Positions 14,726 to 27,529 of a stretch of 64,000 nt of DNA are shown in pieces. Where the stretch lies: positions 327,858 through 391,857 of the forward strand of contig NW_027490391.1 in the NCBI RefSeq assembly GCF_050948175.1. Reading direction: 5' to 3'. The notes below the pieces were generated by a model, which was not told the origin of the DNA, made no database searches, and was given only the letters and a program-made list of their open reading frames with translations. The stretch is from Xylocopa sonorina (Eukaryota; Arthropoda; Insecta; Hymenoptera; Apidae). Each line of letters begins with the position of its first letter. Positions within the stretch are counted from its first letter, which is position 1. The position numbers were made by a program, and so were the translations under genes.

Positions 14726-15421
14726 AATGGTAAGATATAATATGATTTGCGGAGTGTTGTGTATTCCTCGTCTACACTTCAAATGAATGTAAATGCGACA
14801 CTTCCTTGCAAGGAAATAGCGTTTGCAGATGTCTACGTATCGTAGCAATAGAGTTCTTATGATTCTTAAAACGCGATATCGCATCTCATTTCTATGTTTC
14901 ATGGTAAGATATAATATGATTTGCGAAGTGTTATGTATTCCTCGTCTACACTTCAAATGAATGTAAATGCGACACTTCTTTGCAAGGAAATAGCGATTGC
15001 AGATGTCTACGTATCGTAGCAATAGTGTTCTAATGCTTCTTAAAACGCGATATCGCATCTCATTTCTATGTTTCATGGTAAGATATAATATGATTTGCGA
15101 AGTATCATGTATTCCTCGTCTACACTTCAAATGAATGTAAATGCGACACTTCCTTGCTAGGAAATAGCGTCGGCAGATGTCTAGGTATCGTAGCAATAGA
15201 GTTCTAATGCCTCTTAAAACGCGATATCGCATCTCATTTCTATGTTTCATGGTAAGATATAATATGATTTGCGAAGTGTTATGTATTCCTCGTCTACACT
15301 TCAAATGAATGTAAATGCGACACTTCTTTGCAAGGAAATAGCGATTGCAGGTGTCTACGTATCGTAGCAATAGAGTTCATATGAATCTTAAAACGCGATA
15401 TCGCATCTCATTTCTATGTTT
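14726..15421. repeat. 696-bp tetramer higher-order unit, copy 1
   Basis: Four monomers (696 bp) that recur directly downstream. The rare GCGGAGTGTTGTG variant marks the start of each copy (14749 and 15445; a further occurrence at 13183 lies 9 monomers upstream). The part at 13160-13600 shares the first two and a half monomers. Confidence 0.75.
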
Positions 15422-16140
15422 CATGGTAAGATATAATATGATTTGCGGAGTGTTGTGTATTCCTCGTCTACACTTCAAATGAATGTAAATGCGACACTTC
15501 CTTGCAAGGAAATAGCGTTTGCAGATGTCTACGTATCGTAGCAATAGAGTTCTTATGATTCTTAAAACGCGATATCGCATCTCATTTCTATGTTTCATGG
15601 TAAGATATAATATGATTTGCGAAGTGTTATGTATTCCTCGTCTACACTTCAAATGAATGTAAATGCGACACTTCTTTGCAAGGAAATAGCGATTGCAGAT
15701 GTCTACGTATCGTAGCAATAGTGTTCTAATGCTTCTTAAAACGCGATATCGCATCTCATTTCTATGTTTCATGGTAAGATATAATATGATTTGCGAAGTA
15801 TCATGTATTCCTCGTCTACACTTCAAATGAATGTAAATGCGACACTTCCTTGCTAGGAAATAGCGTCGGCAGATGTCTAGGTATCGTAGCAATAGAGTTC
15901 TAATGCCTCTTAAAACGCGATATCGCATCTCATTTCTATGTTTCATGGTAAGATATAATATGATTTGCGAAGTGTTATGTATTCCTCGTCTACACTTCAA
16001 ATGAATGTAAATGCGACACTTCTTTGCAAGGAAATAGCGATTGCAGGTGTCTACGTATCGTAGCAATAGAGTTCATATGAATCTTAAAACGCGATATCGC
16101 ATCTCATTTCTATGTTTCATGGTAAGATATAATATGATTT
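15422..16140. repeat. 696-bp tetramer higher-order unit, copy 2
   Basis: Second tandem copy of the tetramer at 14726-15421. Both end in a monomer carrying the ATATGAATC variant (15378 and 16074). Identity breaks at about 16140, where the next monomer reads TTTACGAAGTG. Confidence 0.75.
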
Positions 16141-17439
16141 ACGAAGTGTTATGTATTCCTCGTCTACACTTCAAATGAATGTAAATGCGACATTTCCTTG
16201 CTAGGAAATAGCGTTTGCAAATGTCTACATATCGTAGCAATAGTGTTCTAATGCTTCATAAAACGCGATATCGCATCTCATTTCTATGTTTCATGGTAAG
16301 ATATAATATGATTTGCGAAGTATCATGTATTCCTCGTCTACACTTCAAATGAATGTAAATGCGACACTTCTTTGCTAGGAAATAGCGTTTGCAAATGTCT
16401 ACCTATCGTAGCAATAGTGTTCTAATGCTTCTTAAAACGCGATATCGCATCTCATTTCTATGTTTCATGGTAAGATATAATATGATTTGCGAAGTATCAT
16501 GTATTCCTCGTCTACACTTCAAATGAATGTAAATGCGACACTTCCTTGCTAGGAAATAGCGTCTGCAGATGTCTAGGTATCGTAGCAATAGAGTTCTAAT
16601 GCTTCTTAAAACAAGATATTGCATGTCATATCTATGTTTCATGATAAGATGTAATATTCATTGCGAAGTGTTATGCATTCCTCGTCTACGATTCAAATGA
16701 ATGTAAATGCGACACTTCCTTGCAAGGAAATAGCGTTTGCAGATGTCTACGTATCGTAGCAATAGAGTTCTTATGATTCTTAAAACGCGATATTGCATCT
16801 CATTTCTATGTTTCAAGGTAAGATATAACATGATTTGTGAATTGTTATGTATTCCTCGTCTACACTTCAAATGAATGTGAATGCGACACTTCCTCGCTAG
16901 GAAATAGCGTTTGCAGATGTCTACGTATCGTAGCAATAGAGTTCTAATGCTTCTTAAAAAGCGATATCGCATCTCATTTCTATGTTTCATGGTAAGATAT
17001 AATATGATTTGCGAAGTGTTATGTATTCCTCGCCTACACTTCAAATGAATGTAAATGCGACACTTCCTTGAAAGGATATAGCGTTTGCAGATGTCTACGT
17101 ATCGTAGCGATAGAGTTCTTATGATTCTTAAAAGGCGATATCGCATCTCATTTCTACGTTTCATGGTAAGGTATAATATGATATGCGAAGTATTATGTAT
17201 TCCTCGTCTACATTTCAAATGATTGTAAATGTGACATTTCCTTGCAAGGAAATAGCGTTTGCAGATGTCTACCTATCGTAGCAATAGAGATCTAGTGCTT
17301 CTTAAAACGCGATATCGCATCTCATTTCTATGTTTCATGGTAAGATATAATATGATTTGCGAAGTGTCATGTATTCCTCGTCTACACTTCAAATGAATGT
17401 AAATGCGACACTTCCTTGCAACGAAATAGCGTTTGCAGA

Positions 17440-19790
17440 TGTCTACGTATCGTAGCAATAGAGTTCTTATGATTCTTAAAACGCGATATTGCATCTCATT
17501 TCTATGTTTCATGGTAAGATATAACATGATTTGCGAATTGTTATGTATTCCTCGTCTACACTTCAAATGAATGTGAATGTGACACTTCCTCGCTAGGAAA
17601 TAGCGTTTGCAGATGTCTACGTATCGTAGCAATAGAGTTCTAGTGCTTCTTAAAAAGCGATATCGCATCTCATTTCTATGTTTCATGGTAAGATATAATA
17701 TGATTTGCGAAGTGTTATGTATTCCTCGCCTACACTTCAAATGAATGTAAATGCGACACTTCCTTGCAAGGATATAGCGTTTGCAGATGTCTACGTATCG
17801 TAGCGATAGAGTTCTTATGATTCTTAAAAGGCGATATAGCATCTCATTTCTACGTTTCATGGTAAGGTATAATATGATATGCGAAGTGTTATGTATTCCT
17901 CGTCTACATTTCAAATGAATGTAAATGTGACATTTCCTTGCAAGGAAATAGCGTTTGCAGATGTCTACCTATCGTAGCAATAGAGATCTAGTGCTTCTTA
18001 AAACGCGATATCGCATCTCATTTCTATGTTTCATGGTAAGATATAATATGATTTGCGAAGTGTCACGTATTCCTCGTCTACACTTCAAATGAATGTAAAT
18101 GCGACACTTCCTTGCAACGAAATAGCGTTTGCAGGTGTCTACGTATCGTAGCAATATAGTTCTAATGCCTCTTAAAACGCGATATCGCATCTCATTCCTA
18201 TGTTTCATGGTAAGATATAATATGATTTGCGAAGTGTTATGTATTCCTCGTCTACACTTCAAATGAATGTAAATGCGACACTTCTTTGCTAGGAAATAGC
18301 GTTTGCAAATGTCTACATATCGTAGCAATAGTGTTCTAATGCTTCTTAAAACGCGATATCGCATCTCATTTCTATGTTTCATGGTAAGACATAATATGAT
18401 TTGCGAAGTGTCATGTATTCCTCGTCTACACTTCAAATGAATGTAAATGCGACACTTCCTTGCTAGGAAATAGCGTTTGCAAATGTCTACATATCGTAGC
18501 AATAGTGTTCTAATGCTTCTTAAAACGCGATATCGCATCTCATTTCTATGTTTCATGGTAAGATATAATATGATTTGCGAAGTATCATGTATTCCTCGTC
18601 TACACTTCAAATGAATGTAAATGCGACACTTCCTAGCTAGGAAATAGCGATTGCAGATGTCTACGTATCGTAGCAATAGAGTTCATATGATTCTTAAAAC
18701 GCGATATCGCATCTCATTTCTATGCTTCATGGTAAGATGTAACATGATTTGCGAAGTGTTATGTATTCCTCGTCTACACTTCAAATGAATGTGAATGCGA
18801 TACTACCTCGCTAGGAAATAGCGTTTGCAGATATCTACGTATCGTTAGCAATAGCTTTCTAATGCTTCTTAAAACGCGATATCGCATCTCATTTCTATGT
18901 TTCATGGTAAGATATAATATGATTTGCGAAGTGTCATGTATTCCTCGTCTACCATTCAGATGAATGTAAATGCGACACTTCCTTGCAAGGATATAGCGTT
19001 TGCAGATGTCTACGTATCGTAGCGATAGAGTTCTTATGATTCTTAAAAGGCGATATCGCATCTCATTTCTACGTTTCATGGTAAGGTATAATATGATATT
19101 CGAAGTGTTATGAATTCCTCGTCTACATTTCAAATGAATGAAAATGTGACATTTCCTTGCAAGGCAATAGCGTTTGCAGATGTCTACCTATCGTAGCAAT
19201 AGAGATCTAGTTCTTCTTAAAACGCGAAATCGCATCTCATTTCTATGTTTCATGGTAAGATATAATATGATTTGCGAAGTGTCATGTATTCCTCGTCTAC
19301 CCTTCAAATGAATGTAAATGCGACACTTATTTGCAACAAAATAGCGTTTGCAGATGTCTACCTATCGTAGCAATAGACATCTAGTGCTTCTTAAACCGCG
19401 ATATCGCATCTCATTTCTATGTTTCATGGTTAGATATAATATGATTTGCGAAGTGTCATGTATTCCTCGTCTACACTTCAAATGAATGTAAATGCGACAC
19501 TTCCTTGCAACGAAATAGCGTTTGCAGGTGTCTACGTATCGTAGCAATATAGTTCTAATGCCTCTTAAAACGCGATATCGCATCTCATTTCTATGTTTCA
19601 TGGTAAGACATAATATGATTTGCGAAGTGTCATGTATTCCTCGTCTACACTTCAAATGAATGTAAATGCGACACTTCCTTGCTAGGAAATAGCGTCTGCA
19701 GATGTCTAGGTATCGTAGCAATATAGTTGTAATGCCTCTTAAAACGCGATATCGCATCTCACTCCTATGTTTCATGGTAAGATATAATAT
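17440..19790. repeat. Segmental satellite duplication I, copy 1
   Basis: About 2.35 kb that matches 23360-25710 at a constant offset of 5920 bp. It includes rare subtypes such as the CTACCATTCAGATG monomer near 18951 and GCAAGGCAATAG near 19160. Only a handful of substitutions separate the copies. Confidence 0.75.
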
Positions 19791-20439
19791 GATTTGCGAA
19801 GTATCATGTATTCCTCGTCTACACTTCAAATGAATGTAAATGCGACACTTCCTTGCTAGGAAATAGCGATTGCAGATGTCTACGTATCGTAGCAATAGAG
19901 TTCATATGATTCTTAAAACGCGATATCGCATCTCATTTCTATGTTTCATGGTAAGATGTAACATGATTTGCGAAGTGTTATGTATTCCTCGTCTACACTT
20001 CAAATGAATGTGAATGCGATACTTCCTCGCTAGGAAATAGCGTTTCCAGATATCTACGTATCGTTAGCAATAGCTTTCTAATGCTTCTTAAAACGCGATA
20101 TCGCATCTCATTTCTATGTTTCATGGTAAGATATAATATGATTTGCGAAGTGTCATGTATTCCTCATCTACCATTCAGATGAATGTAAATGCGACACTTC
20201 CTTGCAAGGAAATAGCGTCTGCAGATGTCTAGGTATCGTAGCAATATAGTTCTAATGCCTCTTAAAACGCGATATCGCATCTCATTCCTATGTTTCATGG
20301 TAAGATATAATATGATTTGCGAAGTGTTACGTATTCCTCGTCTACACTTCAAATGAATGTAAATGCGACACTTCCTTGCAACGAAATAGCGTTTGCAGAT
20401 GTCTACGTATCGTAGCAATAGAGTTCTTATGATTCTTAA

Positions 20440-22480
20440 AACGCGATATCGCATCTCATTTCTATGTTTCATGGTAAGACATAATATGATTTGCGAAGTG
20501 TCATGTATTCCTCGTCTACACTTCAAATGAATGTAAATGCGACACTTCCTTGCTAGGAAATAGCGACTGCAGATGTCTAGGTATCGTAGCAATATAGTTG
20601 TAATGCCTCTTAAAACGCGATATCGCATCTCATTCCTATGTTTCATGGTAAGATATAATATGATTTGCGAAGTGTTACGTATTCCTCGCCTACACTTCAA
20701 ATGAATGTAAATGCGACACTTCTTTGCTAGGAAATAGCGTTTGCAAATGTCTACATATCGTAGCATTAGTGTTCTAATGCTTCTTAAAACGCGATATCGC
20801 ATCTCATTTCCATGTTTCATGGTAAGACATAATATGATTTGCGAAGTGTCATGTATTCCGCGTCTACACTTCAAATGAATGTAAATGCGATACTTCCTCG
20901 CTAGGAAATAGCGTTTGCAGACGTCTACGTATCGTTAGCAATAGCTTTCTAATGCTTCTTAAAACGCGATATCGCATCTCATTTCTATGTTTCATGGTAA
21001 GATATAATATGATTTGCGAAGTGTCATGTATTCTTCGTCTACACTTCTAATGAATGTAAATGCGACACTTCCTTGCTAGGAAATAGCGTTTGCAAATGTC
21101 TACATATCGTAGCAATAGTGTTCTAATGCTTCTTAAAACGCGATATCGCATCTCATTTCTATGTTTCATGGTAAGATATAATATGATTTGCGAAATATCA
21201 TGTATTCCTCGTCTACACTCCGAATGAATGTAAATGCGACTCTTCCTTGCTAGGAAATAGCGATTACAGATGTCTACGTATCGTAGCAATAGAGTTCATA
21301 TGATTCTTAAAACGCGATATCGCATCTCATTTCTATGTTTCATGGTAAGATATAACATGATTTGCGAAGTGTTATGTATTCCTCGTCTACGATTCAAATG
21401 AATGTAAATGCGACACTTCCTTGCAAGGAAATAGCGTTTGCAGATGTCTACGTATCGTAGCGATAGAGTTCTTATGATTCTTAAAAGGCGATATCGCATC
21501 TCATTTCTACGTTTCATGGTAAGGTATAATATGATATGCGAAGTGTTATGAATTCCTCGTCTACATTTCAAATGAATGTAAATGTGACATTTCCTTGCAA
21601 GGAAATAGCGTTTGCAGATGTCTACCTATCGTAGCAATAGAGATCTAGTGCTTCTTAAAACGCGAAATCGCATCTCATTTCTATGTTTCATGGTAAGATA
21701 TAATATGATTTGCGAAGTGTCATGTATTCCTCGTCTACACTTCAAATGAATGTAAATGCGACACTTCCTTGCAACAAAATAGCGTTTGCAGATGTCTACC
21801 TATCGTAGCAATAGACATCTAGTGCTTCTTAAACCGCGATATCGCATCTCATTTCTATGTTTCATGGTTAGATATAATATGATTTGCGAAGTGTCATGTA
21901 TTCCTCGTCTACACTTCAAATGAACGTAAATGCGACACTTCCTTGCAACGAAATAGCGTTTGCAGATGTCTACGTATCGTAGCAATAGAGTTCTTATGAT
22001 TCTTAAAACGCGATATCGCATCTCATTTCTATGTTTCATGGTAAGACATAATATGATTTGCGAAGTGTCATGTATTCCTCATCTACACTTCAAATGAATG
22101 TAAATGCGACACTTCCTTGCTAGGAAATAGCGTCTGCAGATGTCTAGGTATCGTAGCAATATAGTTCTAATGCCTCTTAAAACGCGATATCGCATCTCAT
22201 TCCTATGTTTCATGGTAAGATATAATATGATTTGCGAAGTGTTACGTATTCCTCGTCTACACTTCAAATGAATGTAAATGCGACACTTCCTTGCAACGAA
22301 ATAGCGTTTGCAGATGTCTACGTATCGTAGCAATAGAGTTCTTATGATTCTTAAAACGCGATATCGCATCTCATTTCTATGTTTCATGGTAAGACATAAT
22401 ATGATTTGCGAAGTGTCATGTATTCCTCGTCTACACTTCAAATGAATGTAAATGCGACACTTCCTTGCTAGGAAATAGCG
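20440..22480. repeat. Segmental satellite duplication II, copy 1
   Basis: About 2.0 kb that matches 25489-27529 at a constant offset of 5049 bp. It includes the rare CACTCCGAATGAATG monomer near 21220 and the CACTTCTAATG monomer near 21042. The two copies differ at scattered sites. Confidence 0.72.
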
Positions 22481-23174
22481 TCTGCAGATGTCTAGGTATC
22501 GTAGCAATATAGTTCTAATGCCTCTTAAAACGCGATATCGCATCTCATTCCTATGTTTCATGGTAAGATATAATATGATTTGCGAAGTGTTACGTATTCC
22601 TCGTCTACACTTCAAATGAATGTAAATGCCACACTTCCTTGCAACGAAATAGCGTTTGCAGATGTCTACGTATCGTAGCAATAGAGTTCTTATGATTCTT
22701 AAAACGCGATATCGCATCTCATTTCTATGTTTCATGGTAAGACATAATATGATTTGCGAAGTGTCATGTATTCCTCGTCTACACTTCAAATGAATGTAAA
22801 TGCGGCACTTCCTTGCTAGGAAATAGCGACTGCAGATGTCTAGGTATCGTAGCAATATAGTTGTAATGCCTCTTAAAACGCGATATCGCATCTCATTCCT
22901 ATGTTTCATGGTAAGATATAATATGATTTGCGATGTGTTACGTATTCCTCGCCTACACTTCAAATGAATGTAAATGCGACACTTCTTTGCTAGGAAATAG
23001 CGTTTGCAAATGTCTGCATATCGTAGCATTAGTGTTCTAATGCTTCTTAAAACGCGATATCGCATCTCATTTCTATGTTTCATGGTAAGACATAATATGA
23101 TTTGCGAAGTGTCATGTATTCCGCGTCTACACTTCAAATGAATGTAAATGCGATACTTCCTCGCTAGGAAATAG
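22131..23174. repeat. 348-bp dimer higher-order repeat
   Basis: Two monomer subtypes alternate with a 348-bp period. The CTGCAGATGTCTAGG subtype recurs at 22131, 22479 and 22827, each followed by a GCAACGAAATAGCG or GCTAGG subtype. The minus-strand frame stays open across this block for 352 codons. This is a local dimer expansion within block A. Confidence 0.65.
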
Positions 23175-23359
23175 CGTTTGCAGACGTCTACGTATCGTTA
23201 GCAATAGCTTTCTAATGCTTCTTAAAACGCGATATCGCATCTCATTTCTATGTTTCATGGTAAGATATAATATGATTTGCGAAGTGTCATGTATTCCTCG
23301 TCTACACTTCAAATGAATGTAAATGCGAAACTTCCTTGCAAGGAAATAGCGTTTGCAGA

Positions 23360-25710
23360 TGGCTACGTATCGTAGCAATAGAGTTCTTATGATTCTTAAA
23401 ACGCGATATTGCATCTCATTTCTATGTTTCATGGTAAGATATAACATGATTTGCGAATTGTTATGTATTCCTCGTCTACACTTCAAATGAATGTGAATGT
23501 GACACTTCCTCGCTAGGAAATAGCGTTTGCAGATGTCTACGTATCGTAGCAAGAGAGTTCTAGTGCTTCTTAAAAAGCGATATCGCATCTCATTTCTATG
23601 TTTCATGGTAAGATATAATATGATTTGCGAAGTGTTATGTATTCCTCGCCTACACTTCAAATGAATGTAAATGCGACACTTCCTTGCAAGGATATAGCGT
23701 TTGCAGATGTCTACGTATCGTAGCGATAGAGTTCTTATGATTCTTAAAAGGCGATATAGCATCTCATTTCTACGTTTCATGGTAAGGTATAATATGATAT
23801 GCGAAGTGTTATGTATTCCTCGTCTACATTTCAAATGAATGTAAATGTGACATTTCCTTGCAAGGAAATAGCGTTTGCAGATGTCTACCTATCGTAGCAA
23901 TAGAGATCTAGTGCTTCTTAAAACGCGATATCGCATCTCATTTCTATGTTTCATGGTAAGATATAGTATGATTTGCGAAGTGTCACGTATTCCTCGTCTA
24001 CACTTCAAATGAATGTAAATGCGACACTTCCTTGCAAAGAAATAGCGTTTGCAGGTGTCTACGTATCGTAGCAATATAGTTCTAATGCCTCTTAAAACGC
24101 GATATCGCATCTCATTCCTATGTTTCATGGTAAGATATAATATGATTTGCGAAGTGTTATGTATTCCTCGTCTACACTTCAAATGAATGTAAATGCGACA
24201 CTTCTTTGCTAGGAAATAGCGTTTGCAAATGTCTACATATCGTAGCAATAGTGTTCTAATGCTTCTTAAAACGCGATATCGCATCTCATTTCTATGTTTC
24301 ATGGTAAGACATAATATGATTTGCGAAGTGTCATGTATTCCTCGTCTACACTTCAAATGAATGTAAATGCGACACTTCCTTGCTAGGAAATAGCGTTTGC
24401 AAATGTCTACATATCGTAGCAATAGTGTTCTAATGCTTCTTAAAACGCGATATCGCATCTCATTTCTATGTTTCATGGTAAGATATAATATGATTTGCGA
24501 AGTATCATGTATTCCTCGTCTACACTTCAAATGAATGTAAATGCGACACTTCCTAGCTAGGAAATAGCGATTGCAGATGTCTACGTATCGTAGCAATAGA
24601 GTTCATATGATTCTTAAAACGCGATATCGCATCTCATTTCTATGTTTCATGGTAAGATGTAACATGATTTGCGAAGTGTTATGTATTCCTCGTCTACACT
24701 TCAAATGAATGTGAATGCGATACTACCTCGCTAGGAAATAGCGTTTGCAGATATCTACGTATCGTTAGCAATAGCTTTCTAATGCTTCTTAAAACGCGAT
24801 ATCGCATCTCATTTCTATGTTTCATGGTAAGATATAATATGATTTGCGAAGTGTCATGTATTCCTCGTCTACCATTCAGATGAATGTAAATGCGACACTT
24901 CCTTGCAAGGATATAGCGTTTGCAGATGTCTACGTATCGTAGCGATAGAGTTCTTATGATTCTTAAAAGGCGATATCGCATCTCATTTCTACGTTTCATG
25001 GTAAGGTATAATATGATATTCGAAGTGTTATGAATTCCTCGTCTACATTTCAAATGAATGAAAATGTGACATTTCCTTGCAAGGCAATAGCGTTTGCAGA
25101 TGTCTACCTATCGTAGCAATAGAGATCTAGTTCTTCTTAAAACGCGAAATCGCATCTCATTTCTATGTTTCATGGTAAGATATAATATGATTTGCGAAGT
25201 GTCATGTATTCCTCGTCTACACTTCAAATGAATGTAAATGCGACACTTATTTGCAACAAAATAGCGTTTGCAGATGTCTACCTATCGTAGCAATAGACAT
25301 CTAGTGCTTCTTAAACCGCGATATCGCATCTCATTTCTATGTTTCATGGTTAGATATAATATGATTTGCGAAGTGTCATGTATTCCTCGTCTACACTTCA
25401 AATGAATGTAAATGCGACACTTCCTTGCAACGAAATAGCGTTTGCAGGTGTCTACGTATCGTAGCAATATAGTTCTAATGCCTCTTAAAACGCGATATCG
25501 CATCTCATTTCTATGTTTCATGGTAAGACATAATATGATTTGCGAAGTGTCATGTATTCCTCGTCTACACTTCAAATGAATGTAAATGCGACACTTCCTT
25601 GCTAGGAAATAGCGACTGCAGATGTCTAGGTATCGTAGCAATATAGTTGTAATGCCTCTTAAAACGCGATATCGCATCTCATTCCTATGTTTCATGGTAA
25701 GATATAATAT
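23360..25710. repeat. Segmental satellite duplication I, copy 2
   Basis: Partner of 17440-19790 (offset 5920). It runs directly into duplication II copy 2, whereas the source segments are separated by about 650 bp, so the 23.4-27.5 kb stretch is a mosaic of two older segments. Confidence 0.75.
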
Positions 25711-27529
25711 GATTTGCGAAGTGTTACGTATTCCTCGCCTACACTTCAAATGAATGTAAATGCGACACTTCTTTGCTAGGAAATAGCGTTTGCAAATGTC
25801 TACATATCGTAGCATTAGTGTTCTAATGCTTCTTAAAACGCGATATCGCATCTCATTTCTATGTTTCATGGTAAGACATAATATGATTTGCGAAGTGTCA
25901 TGTATTCCGCGTCTACACTTCAAATGAATGTAAATGCGATACTTCCTCGCTAGGAAATAGCGTTTGCAGACGTCTACGTATCGTTAGCAATAGCTTTCTA
26001 ATGCTTCTTAAAACGCGATATCGCATCTCATTTCTATGTTTCATGGTAAGATATAATATGATTTGCGAAGTGTCATGTATTCTTCGTCTACACTTCTAAT
26101 GAATGTAAATGCGACACTTCCTTGCTAGGAAATAGCGTTTGCAAATGTCTACATATCGTAGCAATAGTGTTCTAATGCTTCTTAAAACGCGATATCGCAT
26201 CTCATTTCTATGTTTCATGGTAAGATATAATATGATTTGCGAAATATCATGTATTCCTCGTCTACACTCCGAATGAATGTAAATGCGACTCTTCCTTGCT
26301 AGGAAATAGCGATTACAGATGTCTACGTATCGTAGCAATAGAGTTCATATGATTCTTAAAACGCGATATCGCATCTCATTTCTATGTTTCATGGTAAGAT
26401 ATAACATGATTTGCGAAGTGTTATGTATTCCTCGTCTACGATTCAAATGAATGTAAATGCGACACTTCCTTGCAAGGAAATAGCGTTTGCAGATGTCTAC
26501 GTATCGTAGCGATAGAGTTCTTATGATTCTTAAAAGGCGATATCGCATCTCATTTCTACGTTTCATGGTAAGGTATAATATGATATGCGAAGTGTTATGA
26601 ATTCCTCGTCTACATTTCAAATGAATGTAAATGTGACATTTCCTTGCAAGGAAATAGCGTTTGCAGATGTCTACCTATCGTAGCAATAGAGATCTAGTGC
26701 TTCTTAAAACGCGAAATCGCATCTCATTTCTATGTTTCATGGTAAGATATAATATGATTTGCGAAGTGTCATGTATTCCTCGTCTACACTTCAAATGAAT
26801 GTAAATGCGACACTTCCTTGCAACAAAATAGCGTTTGCAGATGTCTACCTATCGTAGCAATAGACATCTAGTGCTTCTTAAACCGCGATATCGCATCTCA
26901 TTTCTATGTTTCATGGTTAGATATAATATGATTTGCGAAGTGTCATGTATTCCTCGTCTACACTTCAAATGAACGTAAATGCGACACTTCCTTGCAACGA
27001 AATAGCGTTTGCAGATGTCTACGTATCGTAGCAATAGAGTTCTTATGATTCTTAAAACGCGATATCGCATCTCATTTCTATGTTTCATGGTAAGACATAA
27101 TATGATTTGCGAAGTGTCATGTATTCCTCGTCTACACTTCAAATGAATGTAAATGCGACACTTCCTTGCTAGGAAATAGCGTCTGCAGATGTCTAGGTAT
27201 CGTAGCAATATAGTTCTAATGCCTTTTAAAACGCGATATCGCATCTCATTCCTATGTTTCATGGTAAGATATAATATGATTTGCGAAGTGTTACGTATTC
27301 CTCGTCTACACTTCAAATGAATGTAAATGCGACACTTCCTTGCAACGAAATAGCGTTTGCAGATGTCTACGTATCGTAGCAATAGAGTTCTTATGATTCT
27401 TAAAACGCGATATCGCATCTCATTTCTATGTTTCATGGTAAGACATAATATGATTTGCGAAGTGTCATGTATTCCTCGTCTACACTTCAAATGAATGTAA
27501 ATGCGGCACTTCCTTGCTAGGAAATAGCG
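25489..27529. repeat. Segmental satellite duplication II, copy 2
   Basis: Partner of 20440-22480 (offset 5049). Its left edge overlaps the right edge of duplication I copy 2, which marks the exchange junction near 25.5-25.7 kb. Confidence 0.72.
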
